Shown piece by piece: positions 1 through 9,402 of a stretch of 64,000 bases of DNA. Source of the stretch: an uncultured Faecalicoccus sp. GTDB taxonomy: Bacteria; Bacillota_I; Bacilli_A; Erysipelotrichales; Erysipelotrichaceae. Where the stretch lies: the NCBI GenBank assembly GCA_902497095.1, contig CABVDD010000003.1:8558-72557 (forward strand), written 5' to 3'. The notes beneath the pieces are model-generated. The model ran no database searches. It was given only the letters and a program-made list of their open reading frames with translations, and had not been told where the DNA came from. Every line of letters begins with the position of its first letter. The first letter of the stretch is position 1. A program made the position numbers and the translations under genes.

Positions 1-181
1 TTTCGTTCATTCTATCTCTCCGTGCGATGTCATTATATCAAAGATCGTTTCCTAGGAGTAGTCTATCTTTTAAACCGACATTATTCATGTCTATAAAAGA
101 ATGTTATATGGAAACTAAGGTAAACTTTTTAAATGCATCGTCTCTATCATATATATACGTATAAAATTTTAAAAACTATGA

Positions 182-207
182 AATAAAAAGAGGACTTTTA
201 TCCTCTT
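182..207 (-). terminator. Rho-independent terminator of the teichoic acid operon
   Basis: On the minus strand a 7-bp stem (AAGAGGA/TCCTCTT, 6-nt loop) is followed by a T-rich tail. It overlaps the last codons of the final teichoic acid gene. Bases 1-181 hold no gene or other element that I can recognise. Confidence 0.75.
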
Positions 208-1292
208 GTCATTTTATGAATTAGTTGAATAACTCTTTTAGTATTTTGTCCATCTGCATAAACTATATATTTTTGTTGAAACTTATATATTTTTGAATCT
301 TTTTTTAAGTGTTTTAGTGCATGAATCAATTCTTCTTCGTTAAAACAAACAGGTCCCGGAAACTCTTTTTTATAATTCAAGTTAAATCCTACTGTCTGAT
401 CATAATCTTCCACATCATCTATATAACCAATCATAGGTTTATCCAATAAAGAATAATCCAAAATAACGCTGGAGTAATCGCTGATCAAAACATCACTGAC
501 ATGCATCAAAGAATACAGATCTTCATCATGACAATCAATAGCTCGTTTATGATCAATATGAATATCCGGCAATAATGGATGAAACTTATACAAGATACAA
601 TATTCATCCCCTAAAATACCTAATACTTTTGAAATATCAAAACTTGCGACTTGAAATCCTTTGACCATATTTCCTCGAAATGTAGGTGCATACAATATAC
701 ATTTCTTATTTTTTATCTTTGGGTATTTCGCATACAGTTTGTCTACTTGATCCTTCTGTCTTTTTTTATCCAACAACTCATCAATTCTTGGAAGGCCCGT
801 TACATATACTTGATCTGAATTTACATCAAAGGCATCCGCATAAATATCTTTCCAATACGGTGCGCTGCATAAAACCGCATCATAGCCTTGTATAGGATAT
901 GAGCGCTTGATTTGATTCCCAAATTTTTTTACAGCTCCACAAGCATGCCATACTTGTAAAACTTTTGTACCTTTAGGTTTAAATCTAGACACAATATAAT
1001 TATTGTCATTTAGAATGATAAGCTGGCTCTGTTTCATTTGAATCAGCTGATGACAAAGATTTAAAAAATATAAAAAGTAACCTTTTATCGTCTTATGAAT
1101 TTGAAATAATTCATAGTGAATATCATAATTACCCTCATTTTTTAAAGCTTGATCTATTTGATAAAAATCTCCCGTTAAATGATCACTTGTCATCGAAATA
1201 AACAAAATTCTCTTATCTTTTGGATGAAGAAAAAATGTAAGACCATTTAAAACAGATAAAACAATGTTTAAAATGATTTTTTCGACTTTCAT
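198..1292 (-). CDS. CDP-glycerol glycerophosphotransferase, TagB-like
   Basis: Member of the CDP-glycerol:poly(glycerophosphate) transferase family, which adds glycerol-phosphate units from CDP-glycerol to the lipid-linked teichoic acid precursor at the cytoplasmic membrane face. Of 364 residues, family motifs are visible in order: WHACGA at 115-120, YAPTFRGN at 201-208, KFHPL near 236 and SDYSSV at 271-276. The WHACGAVKKFG form resembles the priming enzyme TagB/TarB more than the polymerase TagF, whose signature is WHGTPLKRL as in the two upstream paralogs. The first hydrophobic stretch (residues 5-22) may be a membrane contact. It is the last gene of the operon, overlapping the upstream gene by 4 bp. 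Primase versus polymerase is an inference from one motif. Confidence 0.8.
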   Translation of the reverse strand: MKVEKIILNIVLSVLNGLTFFLHPKDKRILFISMTSDHLTGDFYQIDQALKNEGNYDIHYELFQIHKTIKGYFLYFLNLCHQLIQMKQSQLIILNDNNYIVSRFKPKGTKVLQVWHACGAVKKFGNQIKRSYPIQGYDAVLCSAPYWKDIYADAFDVNSDQVYVTGLPRIDELLDKKRQKDQVDKLYAKYPKIKNKKCILYAPTFRGNMVKGFQVASFDISKVLGILGDEYCILYKFHPLLPDIHIDHKRAIDCHDEDLYSLMHVSDVLISDYSSVILDYSLLDKPMIGYIDDVEDYDQTVGFNLNYKKEFPGPVCFNEEELIHALKHLKKDSKIYKFQQKYIVYADGQNTKRVIQLIHKMTRG

Positions 1293-2488
1293 GACCTTGC
1301 CTCAACTAATAATTCACAAACACGTTTTGATGCATTTCCATCATCTAAATTATTAAAACGATCATGAAACTCTTTTAAATTGGATGTATCATAGATTCCG
1401 TTTTTTATGTCCAGACAAAGTTGTGTTTCATCGCGATAAATTTTACCAGGAAGATCTTTATAGATATCTAAATAAAATCCTCTTAAATCACTGGCATAAC
1501 TTTCTAAATCATACATATAGAAATAGATTGGACGTTTTAAAATCGCATAATCAAAGAATACGCTGGAATAATCTGTGATCAATACATCACTGATCACATA
1601 CAATTCATTAATTTCTGATTCTGCAGGCATAGTATATAAAAATCCTTGCAGTGAAGTATCATTTTGATACTTATTAATGATCAGATAGTGTGGTTTAAAA
1701 AGTACGATATATTCATCTTTTAAGATTTCTTTCCACAAATGAAAATCTGCTTTTAATTCAAAAGTATATCCAGCCGCAACATAAGAATTATCACGCCATG
1801 TTGGAGCATATAAAATGATTTTTTTATCCATAGGCAATTTTAACCTTTTTTTAATCGAAACAATTTCTTCATTTGTCACGTTCGCAATAAAATCATTGCG
1901 AGGATACCCGGTTTCTACCAGTCTTTTAGAATCTATTCCAAACGCACCAGGAAATATCGAAGTACAAAAGGCATTGGGAGAAATCATAAAATCATAACGC
2001 GATACATCTACATCATAGCTATGGCACATTTGTTCATAAGAAACTCCTGAACGATAAAAAGTCGTATCTTCACTAACATCTATATCATGCGCCAATCGCT
2101 TCAAAGGCGTGCCATGCCATGTCTGTAAATAAATTTGATCCTCTTTTTTACAAATATAAAGGGGTAATTTACAATTAACTATCCAAATTTTTGCCTTGGA
2201 TAAATAGTAAAAATAAGAAAAACTAAAATATTCCTTGATTTCAGCTCCTTCAATCTGAATATTTTTTTGTTTATGATGCTTAATAAACCAGATAAAACGA
2301 TATTCTTTCCATCGTGGATCTTTTCGCATCTGTTCATAAATCGCTCTTGGATTATCGGAATAACCCCGCCCATGAAATGAAATAAATATAACCAGCTTGT
2401 CATCGATAGGAATGAATCGATAGACACATCGATAAGCAATCCGAATGAGCTTACCGGCCCATTTTTTCACAATACGTAAGATGGTCAT
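1289..2488 (-). CDS. CDP-glycerol glycerophosphotransferase, TagF-like
   Basis: Predicted polymerase (or linker primer) of poly(glycerol phosphate) teichoic acid, using CDP-glycerol supplied by TagD. The 399-residue protein carries the family motifs WHGTPLKRL (124-132), YAPTWRDN (227-234) and TDYSSVFFD (305-313), with conserved RGFY and PG residues near the C terminus that help bind CDP-glycerol. The N terminus has basic residues and a short hydrophobic stretch, consistent with peripheral membrane attachment. Compared with Bacillus TagF it is a minimal version without a large N-terminal domain. It lies 12 bp after the GT2 fusion gene and overlaps the next gene by 4 bp, so translation is probably coupled. 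Confidence 0.85.
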   Translation of the reverse strand: MTILRIVKKWAGKLIRIAYRCVYRFIPIDDKLVIFISFHGRGYSDNPRAIYEQMRKDPRWKEYRFIWFIKHHKQKNIQIEGAEIKEYFSFSYFYYLSKAKIWIVNCKLPLYICKKEDQIYLQTWHGTPLKRLAHDIDVSEDTTFYRSGVSYEQMCHSYDVDVSRYDFMISPNAFCTSIFPGAFGIDSKRLVETGYPRNDFIANVTNEEIVSIKKRLKLPMDKKIILYAPTWRDNSYVAAGYTFELKADFHLWKEILKDEYIVLFKPHYLIINKYQNDTSLQGFLYTMPAESEINELYVISDVLITDYSSVFFDYAILKRPIYFYMYDLESYASDLRGFYLDIYKDLPGKIYRDETQLCLDIKNGIYDTSNLKEFHDRFNNLDDGNASKRVCELLVEARS

Positions 2489-2500
2489 ATAGTTTCCTTT

Positions 2501-4735
2501 CTAGCCAAACACTTCCTTGATAATATTCTCGCTGGCATGTCCATCATCAAAACAACAGAAACGATCATAGAATTCATCATATCGCTTTTTATATCGTTTT
2601 TGTATCGTATCAATATGAAGAATCGCATCGATCACTTCTTCGCTTGTATATAATAATGGGCCTGGTACTTCGGTATTCATATCAATATAGAAACCACGAA
2701 GCTGATTTTTATATTTTTCAATATCATACGTATAAAATAAGATAGGACGCTTTAAATTCGCAAAATCAAAGAACACACTGGAATAATCTGTAATACATAT
2801 ATCTGTCATAAGATAAATCTCTGAAATATCATCATAGTTACTTAAATTGTAAGCAAATCCTTCCAAACCTGTCGTATCAATTTTATCGGCGATATAATGA
2901 TGTGTCCTCAACAAAAGTACATAGTCTTTTTCCAACATGGTCTTCATTTTCTTTAGATCCAATGCCAAAGTAAATTTGTATTCTCCTTTGCCATAATGTT
3001 CATCATCTCTCCATGTAGGAGCATACAAAATTGTCTTTTTATCCAAAGGAATTCCTAATTTTTCTTTTAGACGTCTAGCTCTTTGTTCTTTATCCGAAGC
3101 ATATAAAATATCATTACGCGGATAGCCATATTCCAACATTTTTCCTTCATACATAAAACAACTTCTAAAAGTTTTAGAAGAAAATGGATTGGCACTTACT
3201 AAATAATCCCATTCTTTTCTTTGTTTATAAAATTGTTCCTTGTATTTTGGTGAAGCACTTGTCACCTCTTCTTGATCAAATACCAAACGTTTTAAAGGTG
3301 TTCCATGCCATGTTTCTAAAAACACCTGTCCTTCTCTTTTTCTAAACCATAATGGCTGACGAACATTAAAGACAAGATATTTACTGACAGCACAATAATA
3401 AGCATATTGAAAAGAAAAACGCTTTACTGTTTTTGCCCCATACGGAATATCATGTTTTCCATTTATAGCCCAGACACATTCATATTTACCCGGATACATC
3501 GTATTTAACGCTTCATAAATATATTTAGGAGAATCAGAATAATTCTTTGCCATAAATGTTTCAAACAAAACTACATTTTCTTTGATTGGCAATTTTAAAT
3601 ATCGATGATAATACGCAAGTTTATACAATGCGTTTTTATTTTTATTCGCAAATATACTTTTTAGCTTTGCCTTTCCAAAACTCCAGCGAATAGCTTTTTG
3701 CACATTTTTTAAATCATTATTCATAGTTGCCAAAATGATTCGCTTTTGTTTGGCAGAAAGATCATCCAATACTCTTGGTGCTGTATCTAATAAAGTGGAT
3801 TGTATACGAACAAAATAGTCTTTTCGCCATCTTTCATCTTGTGATCTTCGTATCCGCTTGACCATTGTCTTTGTGACATATCGAATCAATTTTTTATCCA
3901 AATAATAACGAACCGGTCCTTGTGGATCTAAATGTTTTCTGGCACATTCCACCGCCAAACATCTTTCATCAAAGCGAGTATCACTTTCTTCCTGATTCAA
4001 ACTTGGTTCATTGATAGGATCATTGTGCTTTCTTTTGATATACCAGGCATTTTCTTCATAAAGAAAAGAAGAAGCTTGTTCAAGAACTTGTGTCAAAAAG
4101 ATCTGATCGCTAAAATATCGAAAATTCGTATCAAATAAAATTTGATGATCGATCAAAAATTGTCTTCTATACAAATTTGCTAATACCGTGATTGACTGAA
4201 ATCCGCTTCGTTTGACCATCGTATGATAGATTGCCATCATACGATCTTTATTTTCTTCTTTAAAACGTTGCAGATGATTTGAAATTTTTTCTTCTTGTTC
4301 CTGTGCTTTTTCTGCCTCATCATCGGCATCCACTTCTTGTTTAGAAAGTTTATCTAGAAAGTTAGCTTTGTTGTTCCACGTATTTCGTATGGTTCCATAT
4401 ACCACATCTTGTCCGTTTAAATGGCTGGTCAAAGAAGATAATGTATCTTCCAAGATATAATCATCACTATCTAGAAAATAAACATATTCTCCCTTTGCAT
4501 GTTGTAATCCCATATTTCGACAAGCTGCTACACCTTCTTCTTGTTCATCTAATGAAAGAATACGCAATGGAAGATCGTTAAAGGTTCTAATTTCTTCTTG
4601 AACTTGTGCATCAACATGATCACATATGATCAAAATTTCAAAATCGGAATAAGAACTTTCTTTTAGTGACAAAAGACATTCTTTTAAATAATGAAGATAT
4701 TTCTGAAAAGGAATGATTATGCTGATCTTATTCAT
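2501..4735 (-). CDS. Bifunctional GT2 glycosyltransferase / CDP-glycerol glycerophosphotransferase
   Basis: A 744-residue fusion. Residues 1-240 are a GT-A fold family 2 glycosyltransferase: a SIIIPF start, a metal-binding DSDD at 89-92 and an acceptor region up to about 240. Residues 380-744 are a TagF-type transferase with WHGTPLKRL (476-484), APTWRD, TDYSSVFFD and RGFYIDM motifs. A Glu/Asp-rich stretch (about 134-150) interrupts the GT2 half, and a basic helical linker (280-380) joins the domains. The fusion suggests a polymer in which glycosylation and glycerol-phosphate addition alternate or are coupled. Substrates cannot be read from sequence. It overlaps tagD by 8 bp, so it is co-translated with the CDP-glycerol supplier. 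Confidence 0.87.
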   Translation of the reverse strand: MNKISIIIPFQKYLHYLKECLLSLKESSYSDFEILIICDHVDAQVQEEIRTFNDLPLRILSLDEQEEGVAACRNMGLQHAKGEYVYFLDSDDYILEDTLSSLTSHLNGQDVVYGTIRNTWNNKANFLDKLSKQEVDADDEAEKAQEQEEKISNHLQRFKEENKDRMMAIYHTMVKRSGFQSITVLANLYRRQFLIDHQILFDTNFRYFSDQIFLTQVLEQASSFLYEENAWYIKRKHNDPINEPSLNQEESDTRFDERCLAVECARKHLDPQGPVRYYLDKKLIRYVTKTMVKRIRRSQDERWRKDYFVRIQSTLLDTAPRVLDDLSAKQKRIILATMNNDLKNVQKAIRWSFGKAKLKSIFANKNKNALYKLAYYHRYLKLPIKENVVLFETFMAKNYSDSPKYIYEALNTMYPGKYECVWAINGKHDIPYGAKTVKRFSFQYAYYCAVSKYLVFNVRQPLWFRKREGQVFLETWHGTPLKRLVFDQEEVTSASPKYKEQFYKQRKEWDYLVSANPFSSKTFRSCFMYEGKMLEYGYPRNDILYASDKEQRARRLKEKLGIPLDKKTILYAPTWRDDEHYGKGEYKFTLALDLKKMKTMLEKDYVLLLRTHHYIADKIDTTGLEGFAYNLSNYDDISEIYLMTDICITDYSSVFFDFANLKRPILFYTYDIEKYKNQLRGFYIDMNTEVPGPLLYTSEEVIDAILHIDTIQKRYKKRYDEFYDRFCCFDDGHASENIIKEVFG

Positions 4736-5120
4736 CGCCTTTTAATTCTTCCTTTAACTGTGTCGTAGAAATTCCTTCTGTTCTTGGCAAATATATAACT
4801 TCACAATAGTCCTTTAAGAAATCAAATTTTCCCTTCCAGTCATCACCCATGACAAAAATATCTACATTATATTTTTTAACATCTTCTATTTTCTGTTCCC
4901 AACTGGTTTCTGGAATTACTTTATCTACATAACGAATAGCTTCTACGATCTGCATTCGATCTGTATCTTTGATTTGACAGACTTTTCCTTTTCCGCGATT
5001 AAATTCATCACTACTGACCGCAACGATCAAATAATCACCTAAAGCCTTTGCCCGCTTTAATAAATTCAGATGACCGATATGAAATAAATCAAAAGTTCCA
5101 TAAGTAATCACTGTTTTCAT
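4728..5120 (-). CDS. tagD: Glycerol-3-phosphate cytidylyltransferase
   Basis: Makes CDP-glycerol from CTP and sn-glycerol-3-phosphate in the cytosol, the donor for the three downstream transferases. The 130-residue length is typical. Nucleotidyltransferase motifs are clear: GTFDLFHIGH with the catalytic HxGH at residues 14-17, and RTEGISTT at 113-120. It starts one base after tagH ends. Placement between the exporter and the polymerases shows that the operon makes a poly(glycerol-phosphate)-containing wall polymer. Confidence 0.95.
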   Translation of the reverse strand: MKTVITYGTFDLFHIGHLNLLKRAKALGDYLIVAVSSDEFNRGKGKVCQIKDTDRMQIVEAIRYVDKVIPETSWEQKIEDVKKYNVDIFVMGDDWKGKFDFLKDYCEVIYLPRTEGISTTQLKEELKGDE

Positions 5121-5121
5121 C

Positions 5122-5937
5122 TTACAATCCTCCTAGTATCCTTGAAAAAAAACTCTTTTTTGTATCTGGTAAGATACGTTCCTCAAATTTTTCATTCAAT
5201 ATTTTTTTCTTTTCTTTTGGCTTTAATGCGTTTAATTGATCAACATATTTTGAATAATGAGCACAAACCGTTTCTATATCTTGCATTTCCTGCAGCCTTC
5301 CTCCTTCAATCCACATTCCAGTCTTACAAAACTGCTGAACTTGTGAAATAGAATGAGAAACAAAGAAAATCGTCTTGCCTTCATTATCTCTTAGTTTCAT
5401 CATATGATCCAAACATTTTTTCGCAAAGCCTTTATCACCTACAGATAACGCTTCATCTACAATAAAGATATCTGGATCCAATGCCAAAGAAATTGAAAAT
5501 CCCAAACGTGATTTCATACCACTGGAATATTTTTTTACAGGCTGATACAAAAAATCTCCCAATTCCGCAAAATCGATAACACTTTGTGTAATTCTTTGTA
5601 TTTCCTTTTTCTTTAGTCCTAATAAAGCTCCCTTTACACGAATATTTTCTTCTCCTGTCAATTGCATGTTCAAACCGGTATTGATGGCAATTAAAGCTTG
5701 TTCTCCATGAATTTCTATGGATCCTTCATCAATATCACTGATACCTGCCAATATGGAGGAAAGTGTGGACTTACCTGATCCATTGGTTCCTAAAATACCT
5801 ACAACATCTCCTTTTTCAACTTTAAAGGATAAATCTTTTAAGGCATAAAAGCGTTTATTAGAATGTCGTTGACTGTTTTTATTTTTTAACGTGTAGATTT
5901 TGGAAATATGATCTACTTTTACTGCATATTCTGCCAT
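5122..5937 (-). CDS. tagH: Teichoic acid ABC exporter, ATP-binding subunit
   Basis: ATPase that drives export of lipid-linked teichoic acid through TagG. Walker A GTNGSGKST (near 50-58), ABC signature SSGMKSRL (near 138) and Walker B FIVDEA are present. The ATG at 5937 is preferred over the GTG two codons upstream because AGAGGTG sits at proper distance from the ATG and overlaps the GTG. At about 271 residues it lacks the long extracytoplasmic C-terminal extension of Bacillus TagH (about 527 residues). It resembles the short ATPases of O-antigen/teichoic acid exporters. It is adjacent to tagG with the ribosome site overlapping the tagG stop. Confidence 0.93.
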   Translation of the reverse strand: MAEYAVKVDHISKIYTLKNKNSQRHSNKRFYALKDLSFKVEKGDVVGILGTNGSGKSTLSSILAGISDIDEGSIEIHGEQALIAINTGLNMQLTGEENIRVKGALLGLKKKEIQRITQSVIDFAELGDFLYQPVKKYSSGMKSRLGFSISLALDPDIFIVDEALSVGDKGFAKKCLDHMMKLRDNEGKTIFFVSHSISQVQQFCKTGMWIEGGRLQEMQDIETVCAHYSKYVDQLNALKPKEKKKILNEKFEERILPDTKKSFFSRILGGL

Positions 5938-5945
5938 ATTCACCT

Positions 5946-6776
5946 CTAAATCAAATCAATAAATTTTTTCTTGAATTTAAACATCAGCATACAACCGATC
6001 GTAAATAAGATTAATACAAGGCACCAAAAATATAAGGTGTATACTGGATGATCAAATGGAGTTTGTCCATAAAATACCGATTCTCTATATCCTTGAATGA
6101 TGTAATACACTGGATTTAATTTCATAATGGAATTTAAGAAATTATGAAATGGAACATGATTTCCAAAAGTACAATCCCAAATGACCGGTGATAAATACAT
6201 AAACATTCGAATCAATGATGTTACTAATTTTTTTATATCACGCCAAAGCATAGTTAACACAGAAAGAATCAAAGATACACTTTCAGAAAACACAAAAGCA
6301 CAAAACATATAATAAAAAATCCAAAGCCAATGTAGCTGTGGAGTATATCCACATAAAAATAAAGTAACCAAAGTAATTATCAGCATGCATCCATGATTAA
6401 ATAATTCTTTACAAACAACTGTTGCCGGTAATACCGAAACAGGAAATTTCATCTTTGTGATGACATTTGTCTTAGAAAAAATAGCACTACATCCTTTTTG
6501 AATACATGGCTGAATGAACCACCAGGTTGCATATCCTACAACAAGCCATGGAAGATAAGAAACTTTAATATCATTGATTTCGATAGGTTTTCGATTCCAA
6601 GCCACGCCAAAAATCAACCAATATGTAAATACTTGAATGGCCGGCGATGCGAAATTCCAAAAAATTCCAAATTTGGAGTCACGCATATCTGCCAACAATT
6701 CATATTTGGCAATGGAGTAAATTCGAAATAAGTTTGAAAAGTTTTCTTTTAAAACGTATTTTATACTCTGAAACAT
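5946..6776 (-). CDS. tagG: Teichoic acid ABC exporter, permease subunit
   Basis: Membrane component of the ABC-2 type exporter moving undecaprenyl-linked teichoic acid across the membrane. The 276-residue protein has about six hydrophobic segments, and the region around residues 30-70 (FGIFWNFASPAIQVF) is the typical ABC2_membrane start. It is the first gene of the operon, with a promoter about 20 bp upstream. Substrate is inferred from the neighbours tagH and tagD. Confidence 0.92.
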   Translation of the reverse strand: MFQSIKYVLKENFSNLFRIYSIAKYELLADMRDSKFGIFWNFASPAIQVFTYWLIFGVAWNRKPIEINDIKVSYLPWLVVGYATWWFIQPCIQKGCSAIFSKTNVITKMKFPVSVLPATVVCKELFNHGCMLIITLVTLFLCGYTPQLHWLWIFYYMFCAFVFSESVSLILSVLTMLWRDIKKLVTSLIRMFMYLSPVIWDCTFGNHVPFHNFLNSIMKLNPVYYIIQGYRESVFYGQTPFDHPVYTLYFWCLVLILFTIGCMLMFKFKKKFIDLI

Positions 6777-6794
6777 ACATTTTCCTCGTTCTTC

Positions 6795-6823
6795 ATTGTA
6801 TTCTATTCTAAATAGTAAGTAAA
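6795..6823 (-). promoter_or_regulatory. Promoter of the teichoic acid operon
   Basis: On the minus strand TTTACT and TACAAT are separated by 17 bp, directly upstream of tagG. This gives a very short 5' leader of roughly a dozen bases. Predicted by consensus only. Confidence 0.5.
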
Positions 6824-6843
6824 GAGCCTGCCAAACGGCAGGC
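6816..6843 (-). terminator. Terminator downstream of rpoE
   Basis: GCCTGCC/GGCAGGC stem with a 4-nt loop, followed on the minus strand by TCTTTACTT. It is GC-rich and stands out from the AT-rich surroundings. It separates rpoE from the teichoic acid operon and overlaps the -35 of the tagG promoter. Confidence 0.85.
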
Positions 6844-6908
6844 CTTTATCTAGCGCATTCTTCTCCTTTCCTTTTTTATTTTCACAAAGGAAAGTGACTA
6901 AAAAATGA

Positions 6909-7247
6909 CTATTCTTCGTCTTCTTGTTCTTCTTTGGCTTCTTCATCCAGATCCAAAGATTCATCCTGGTCTTCATCATCACCATCTTCATCAATAGCGA
7001 TAGAATCCGTATCCATCACACTTTCTGAAAAAGTATGGCGACTTCTTAAATCCCAGTTATTTTGCGGCATACTGAAAAAACGTCCATCAATTGATAAATC
7101 AGTATAGAACTGAGCAATATTGTCATCAAACTGGCTTTCATTAAAACCTAATTCACTGGATACACGAGTCCATAATTCAATAAATGGCATTGCATCTTTA
7201 CCACTTTGTAAAATCTGATAGGCAACATCGGTCATTGACTGTTTCAT
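6909..7247 (-). CDS. rpoE: DNA-directed RNA polymerase delta subunit
   Basis: Delta factor of Gram-positive RNA polymerase, which promotes enzyme recycling and promoter selectivity. The 112-residue protein has the winged-helix HARE-HTH domain (residues 1-75; TDVAYQILQSGKDAMPFIELW), ending in SIDGRFFSMPQNNWDLR. A strongly acidic disordered tail (about 80-112, Asp/Glu runs) follows. This tail is shorter than in Bacillus. It lies 25 bp after argS, so the two are probably co-transcribed and end at the strong hairpin downstream. Confidence 0.93.
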   Translation of the reverse strand: MKQSMTDVAYQILQSGKDAMPFIELWTRVSSELGFNESQFDDNIAQFYTDLSIDGRFFSMPQNNWDLRSRHTFSESVMDTDSIAIDEDGDDEDQDESLDLDEEAKEEQEDEE

Positions 7248-7272
7248 ACTACTAAAATCTCCTTTAAAACAT

Positions 7273-8913
7273 TTACATAGATTCTACGGCTTGAACACCG
7301 ATACATTCTAAAGCATTTGCTAAGACTATTTGGGTAGCCTTAACTAAAGCTAAACGTTGTGAAGTAAGTTCAATATCTTGTGGATCTAACACTTTACAAG
7401 CATTATAGAAGCTGTGAAACTTCGATGCCAGGTTTTGAATATAATGACAAACTTTATGTACCTGGCGAGTGCGTGCGCTTTCTGTAATGACTTTATTAAA
7501 TTCCTGCAGTGTTTTTAATAATTCTATTTCTTTTTCGTGATTCAATCGTTCATAATGATCAGCTAATGAAATATCCTGTGCTTGTTTTTGTATCGAACAC
7601 ATACGAGCATGCGCATATTGTGCATAATAAACCGGATTATCATTCGATTGTTTTTTAGCTAATTCTACATCAAAATCCAAATGCGAATCTAATGCTCTTT
7701 GTACAAAGAAATAACGAGCCGCATCAACTCCCACACTTTCAACAAGTTCAGAAATTGTCGTTGCGTTTCCTAATCTTTTAGACATTTTTACTTCTTCACC
7801 ATTCGAAACCAATCGAACCATTTGAATGATATCTACATGAAGTTTATTCGCATCATTTCCTAATGCCGTCATACTTCCTTTTAAACGTGGAATATATCCA
7901 TGATGATCGGCACCAAAGAAATCGATCAATAAATCAAATCCTCGTTTAAATTTATCATTGTGATAAGCAATATCCGGCACTAAATATGTATACGATCCAT
8001 CCGTTTTTTGAAGAACACGATCTTTATCATCTCCAAATTTTGTCGTAGTAAACCATAACGCTCCATCTTTTCGATATGTATATCCTTTTTCTTCCAGTAA
8101 TTTTAGCGCTTCTTCTACTTTACCGGCATCACGAATGGCTTGTTCACTAGACCAGACATCAAATTCGACTCTGTAATCTTTTAAATCTTTTTTGATTTTA
8201 TCAAGTTCAAAAGCTATGCCTTCTTTTCTGAAAAAATTTAAATTCTCCGGTGTTGGTTCTAAATATTGATTTGGATATTCTTTGGCAAGAGCAAATCCTT
8301 TTTCTTTTACATCTTCTCCTAAATAACCATCTGCACCTATTTCTGTATCCAATCCATGTGCCTGACGATATCTGGCATTTAAAGACAATGCGAGATTTGT
8401 GATTTGATTTCCGGCATCATTTACATAATACTCACGTGTTACATCGTACCCTGCTTTTTTCATGATACGAGCACAACTATCGCCCCAGGCAGCACCTCTG
8501 GCATGACCTAGATGTAAAGAGCCAGTAGGATTGGCACTGACATATTCTAGATTGACCTTGATTCCATTAGAAGGTTGTTGACCATAGTTTTCTTTTTTGT
8601 CTAAGATTTCTTCAATGACTTTAGAATAACGATTAGTATCCAATGTAAAATTGATAAAACCTGGACCTGCGATTTCCATAGAAGAAACGGAACAACTTTC
8701 TTTATCCAAAGATTCGGTAATTTTAGTTGCGATATTTCTTGGATTCTGCTTCAAAATTCTTGTCAGCTGCATGGCAATGTTACTGGAAAAATCACCATGA
8801 TCTTTGTTTTTAGGAATTTCAATGATAATTTGTTCTACAGCCACTTCTAAATCAAAGCTCTTTTTTATGGCCTTTTGAATCGCCTTTTTTAATTCAATTT
8901 CAATGGACTGCAT
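7273..8913 (-). CDS. argS: Arginyl-tRNA synthetase
   Basis: Class I synthetase charging tRNA-Arg. The 546-residue length is normal. Visible motifs are the N-terminal Add-1 domain, the HIGH-type HLGHARG (134-140), KMSKR at 376-380 and the anticodon-binding DALR region at the C terminus. The N terminus overlaps the end of the upstream DUF1934 gene by 14 bp, so translational coupling is likely. No T-box is seen in front of it. Confidence 0.96.
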   Translation of the reverse strand: MQSIEIELKKAIQKAIKKSFDLEVAVEQIIIEIPKNKDHGDFSSNIAMQLTRILKQNPRNIATKITESLDKESCSVSSMEIAGPGFINFTLDTNRYSKVIEEILDKKENYGQQPSNGIKVNLEYVSANPTGSLHLGHARGAAWGDSCARIMKKAGYDVTREYYVNDAGNQITNLALSLNARYRQAHGLDTEIGADGYLGEDVKEKGFALAKEYPNQYLEPTPENLNFFRKEGIAFELDKIKKDLKDYRVEFDVWSSEQAIRDAGKVEEALKLLEEKGYTYRKDGALWFTTTKFGDDKDRVLQKTDGSYTYLVPDIAYHNDKFKRGFDLLIDFFGADHHGYIPRLKGSMTALGNDANKLHVDIIQMVRLVSNGEEVKMSKRLGNATTISELVESVGVDAARYFFVQRALDSHLDFDVELAKKQSNDNPVYYAQYAHARMCSIQKQAQDISLADHYERLNHEKEIELLKTLQEFNKVITESARTRQVHKVCHYIQNLASKFHSFYNACKVLDPQDIELTSQRLALVKATQIVLANALECIGVQAVESM

Positions 8914-9277
8914 ATTCTGCCTCCTTTATTTCTAATGCAAAATCAAATATTTGATTTTGTTTTTCCATATCCAATTCATATTGTATTTCAATACGCTGAT
9001 CTTGCACCTTATAAGAATGTACAAAACAAGATACATCGATCTCGCCAAATTCGGTACGAATCCATCCTTTTGTTTTTTTATGTAAACGAAGGATTAAATG
9101 TACATGAACTTCTGAAATACTGTCGATGATCAAAGTATCTTTATAAACTTTCCATGAAAAAGAATACATTTCATTGGCAAAGCGATAATGAACACCTTGA
9201 TCGGTATACTCTATATCAGCTTTTCCTTTATAAAGGATCTGATGATTGAGATTATCTATCAACTGTATTTGAAACAT
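8900..9277 (-). CDS. DUF1934 (YwiB-like) beta-barrel protein
   Basis: A 125-residue cytoplasmic protein without signal peptide or membrane segment. Size, predicted beta-strand-rich sequence and position immediately before argS match the YwiB/DUF1934 family, a small calycin-like barrel of unknown function found next to argS and rpoE in many Bacillota. The biochemical role is not known. A promoter is visible just upstream, so this is the first gene of a DUF1934-argS-rpoE operon. Confidence 0.75.
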   Translation of the reverse strand: MFQIQLIDNLNHQILYKGKADIEYTDQGVHYRFANEMYSFSWKVYKDTLIIDSISEVHVHLILRLHKKTKGWIRTEFGEIDVSCFVHSYKVQDQRIEIQYELDMEKQNQIFDFALEIKEAEYAVH

Positions 9278-9286
9278 AGCGCTAGA

Positions 9287-9314
9287 AATATATCACACTT
9301 TACAGGAAATGCAA
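9287..9314 (-). promoter_or_regulatory. Promoter of the DUF1934-argS-rpoE operon
   Basis: Minus-strand TTGCAT and TATATT with 16-bp spacing, just ahead of the DUF1934 start codon. Consensus match only. The implied leader is very short. Confidence 0.4.
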
Positions 9315-9366
9315 ACAAAAAAATGCTGCAGAATATAGGTTTATATATAAATAATGAAATCATAAC

Positions 9367-9396
9367 AAAAAAATCACACAGACTTTTCTGTGTGAT
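9367..9396 (-). terminator. Terminator of the yitT-like gene
   Basis: Perfect 10-bp stem ATCACACAGA/TCTGTGTGAT with a 4-nt loop, followed by seven T on the minus strand. It lies immediately after the YitT-family stop codon. Confidence 0.9.
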
Positions 9397-9402
9397 ACTA
9401 TC

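Noticed and set aside
686..895. Numerous ORFs of 60-120 codons antisense to or in other frames of the genes listed
   Set aside because: They lie wholly within well-supported genes, lack ribosome sites and family motifs. They were left out as shadows throughout the window (for example 6803-6994, 27280-27639, 45622-46119, 55646-55993).
8431..8442. Possible second parS (CACGTG in argS)
   Set aside because: Only the central CACGTG and a few flanking bases match; the outer TGTTT/AAACA arms are not complete. The same holds for CACGTG near 32697 and 62831.
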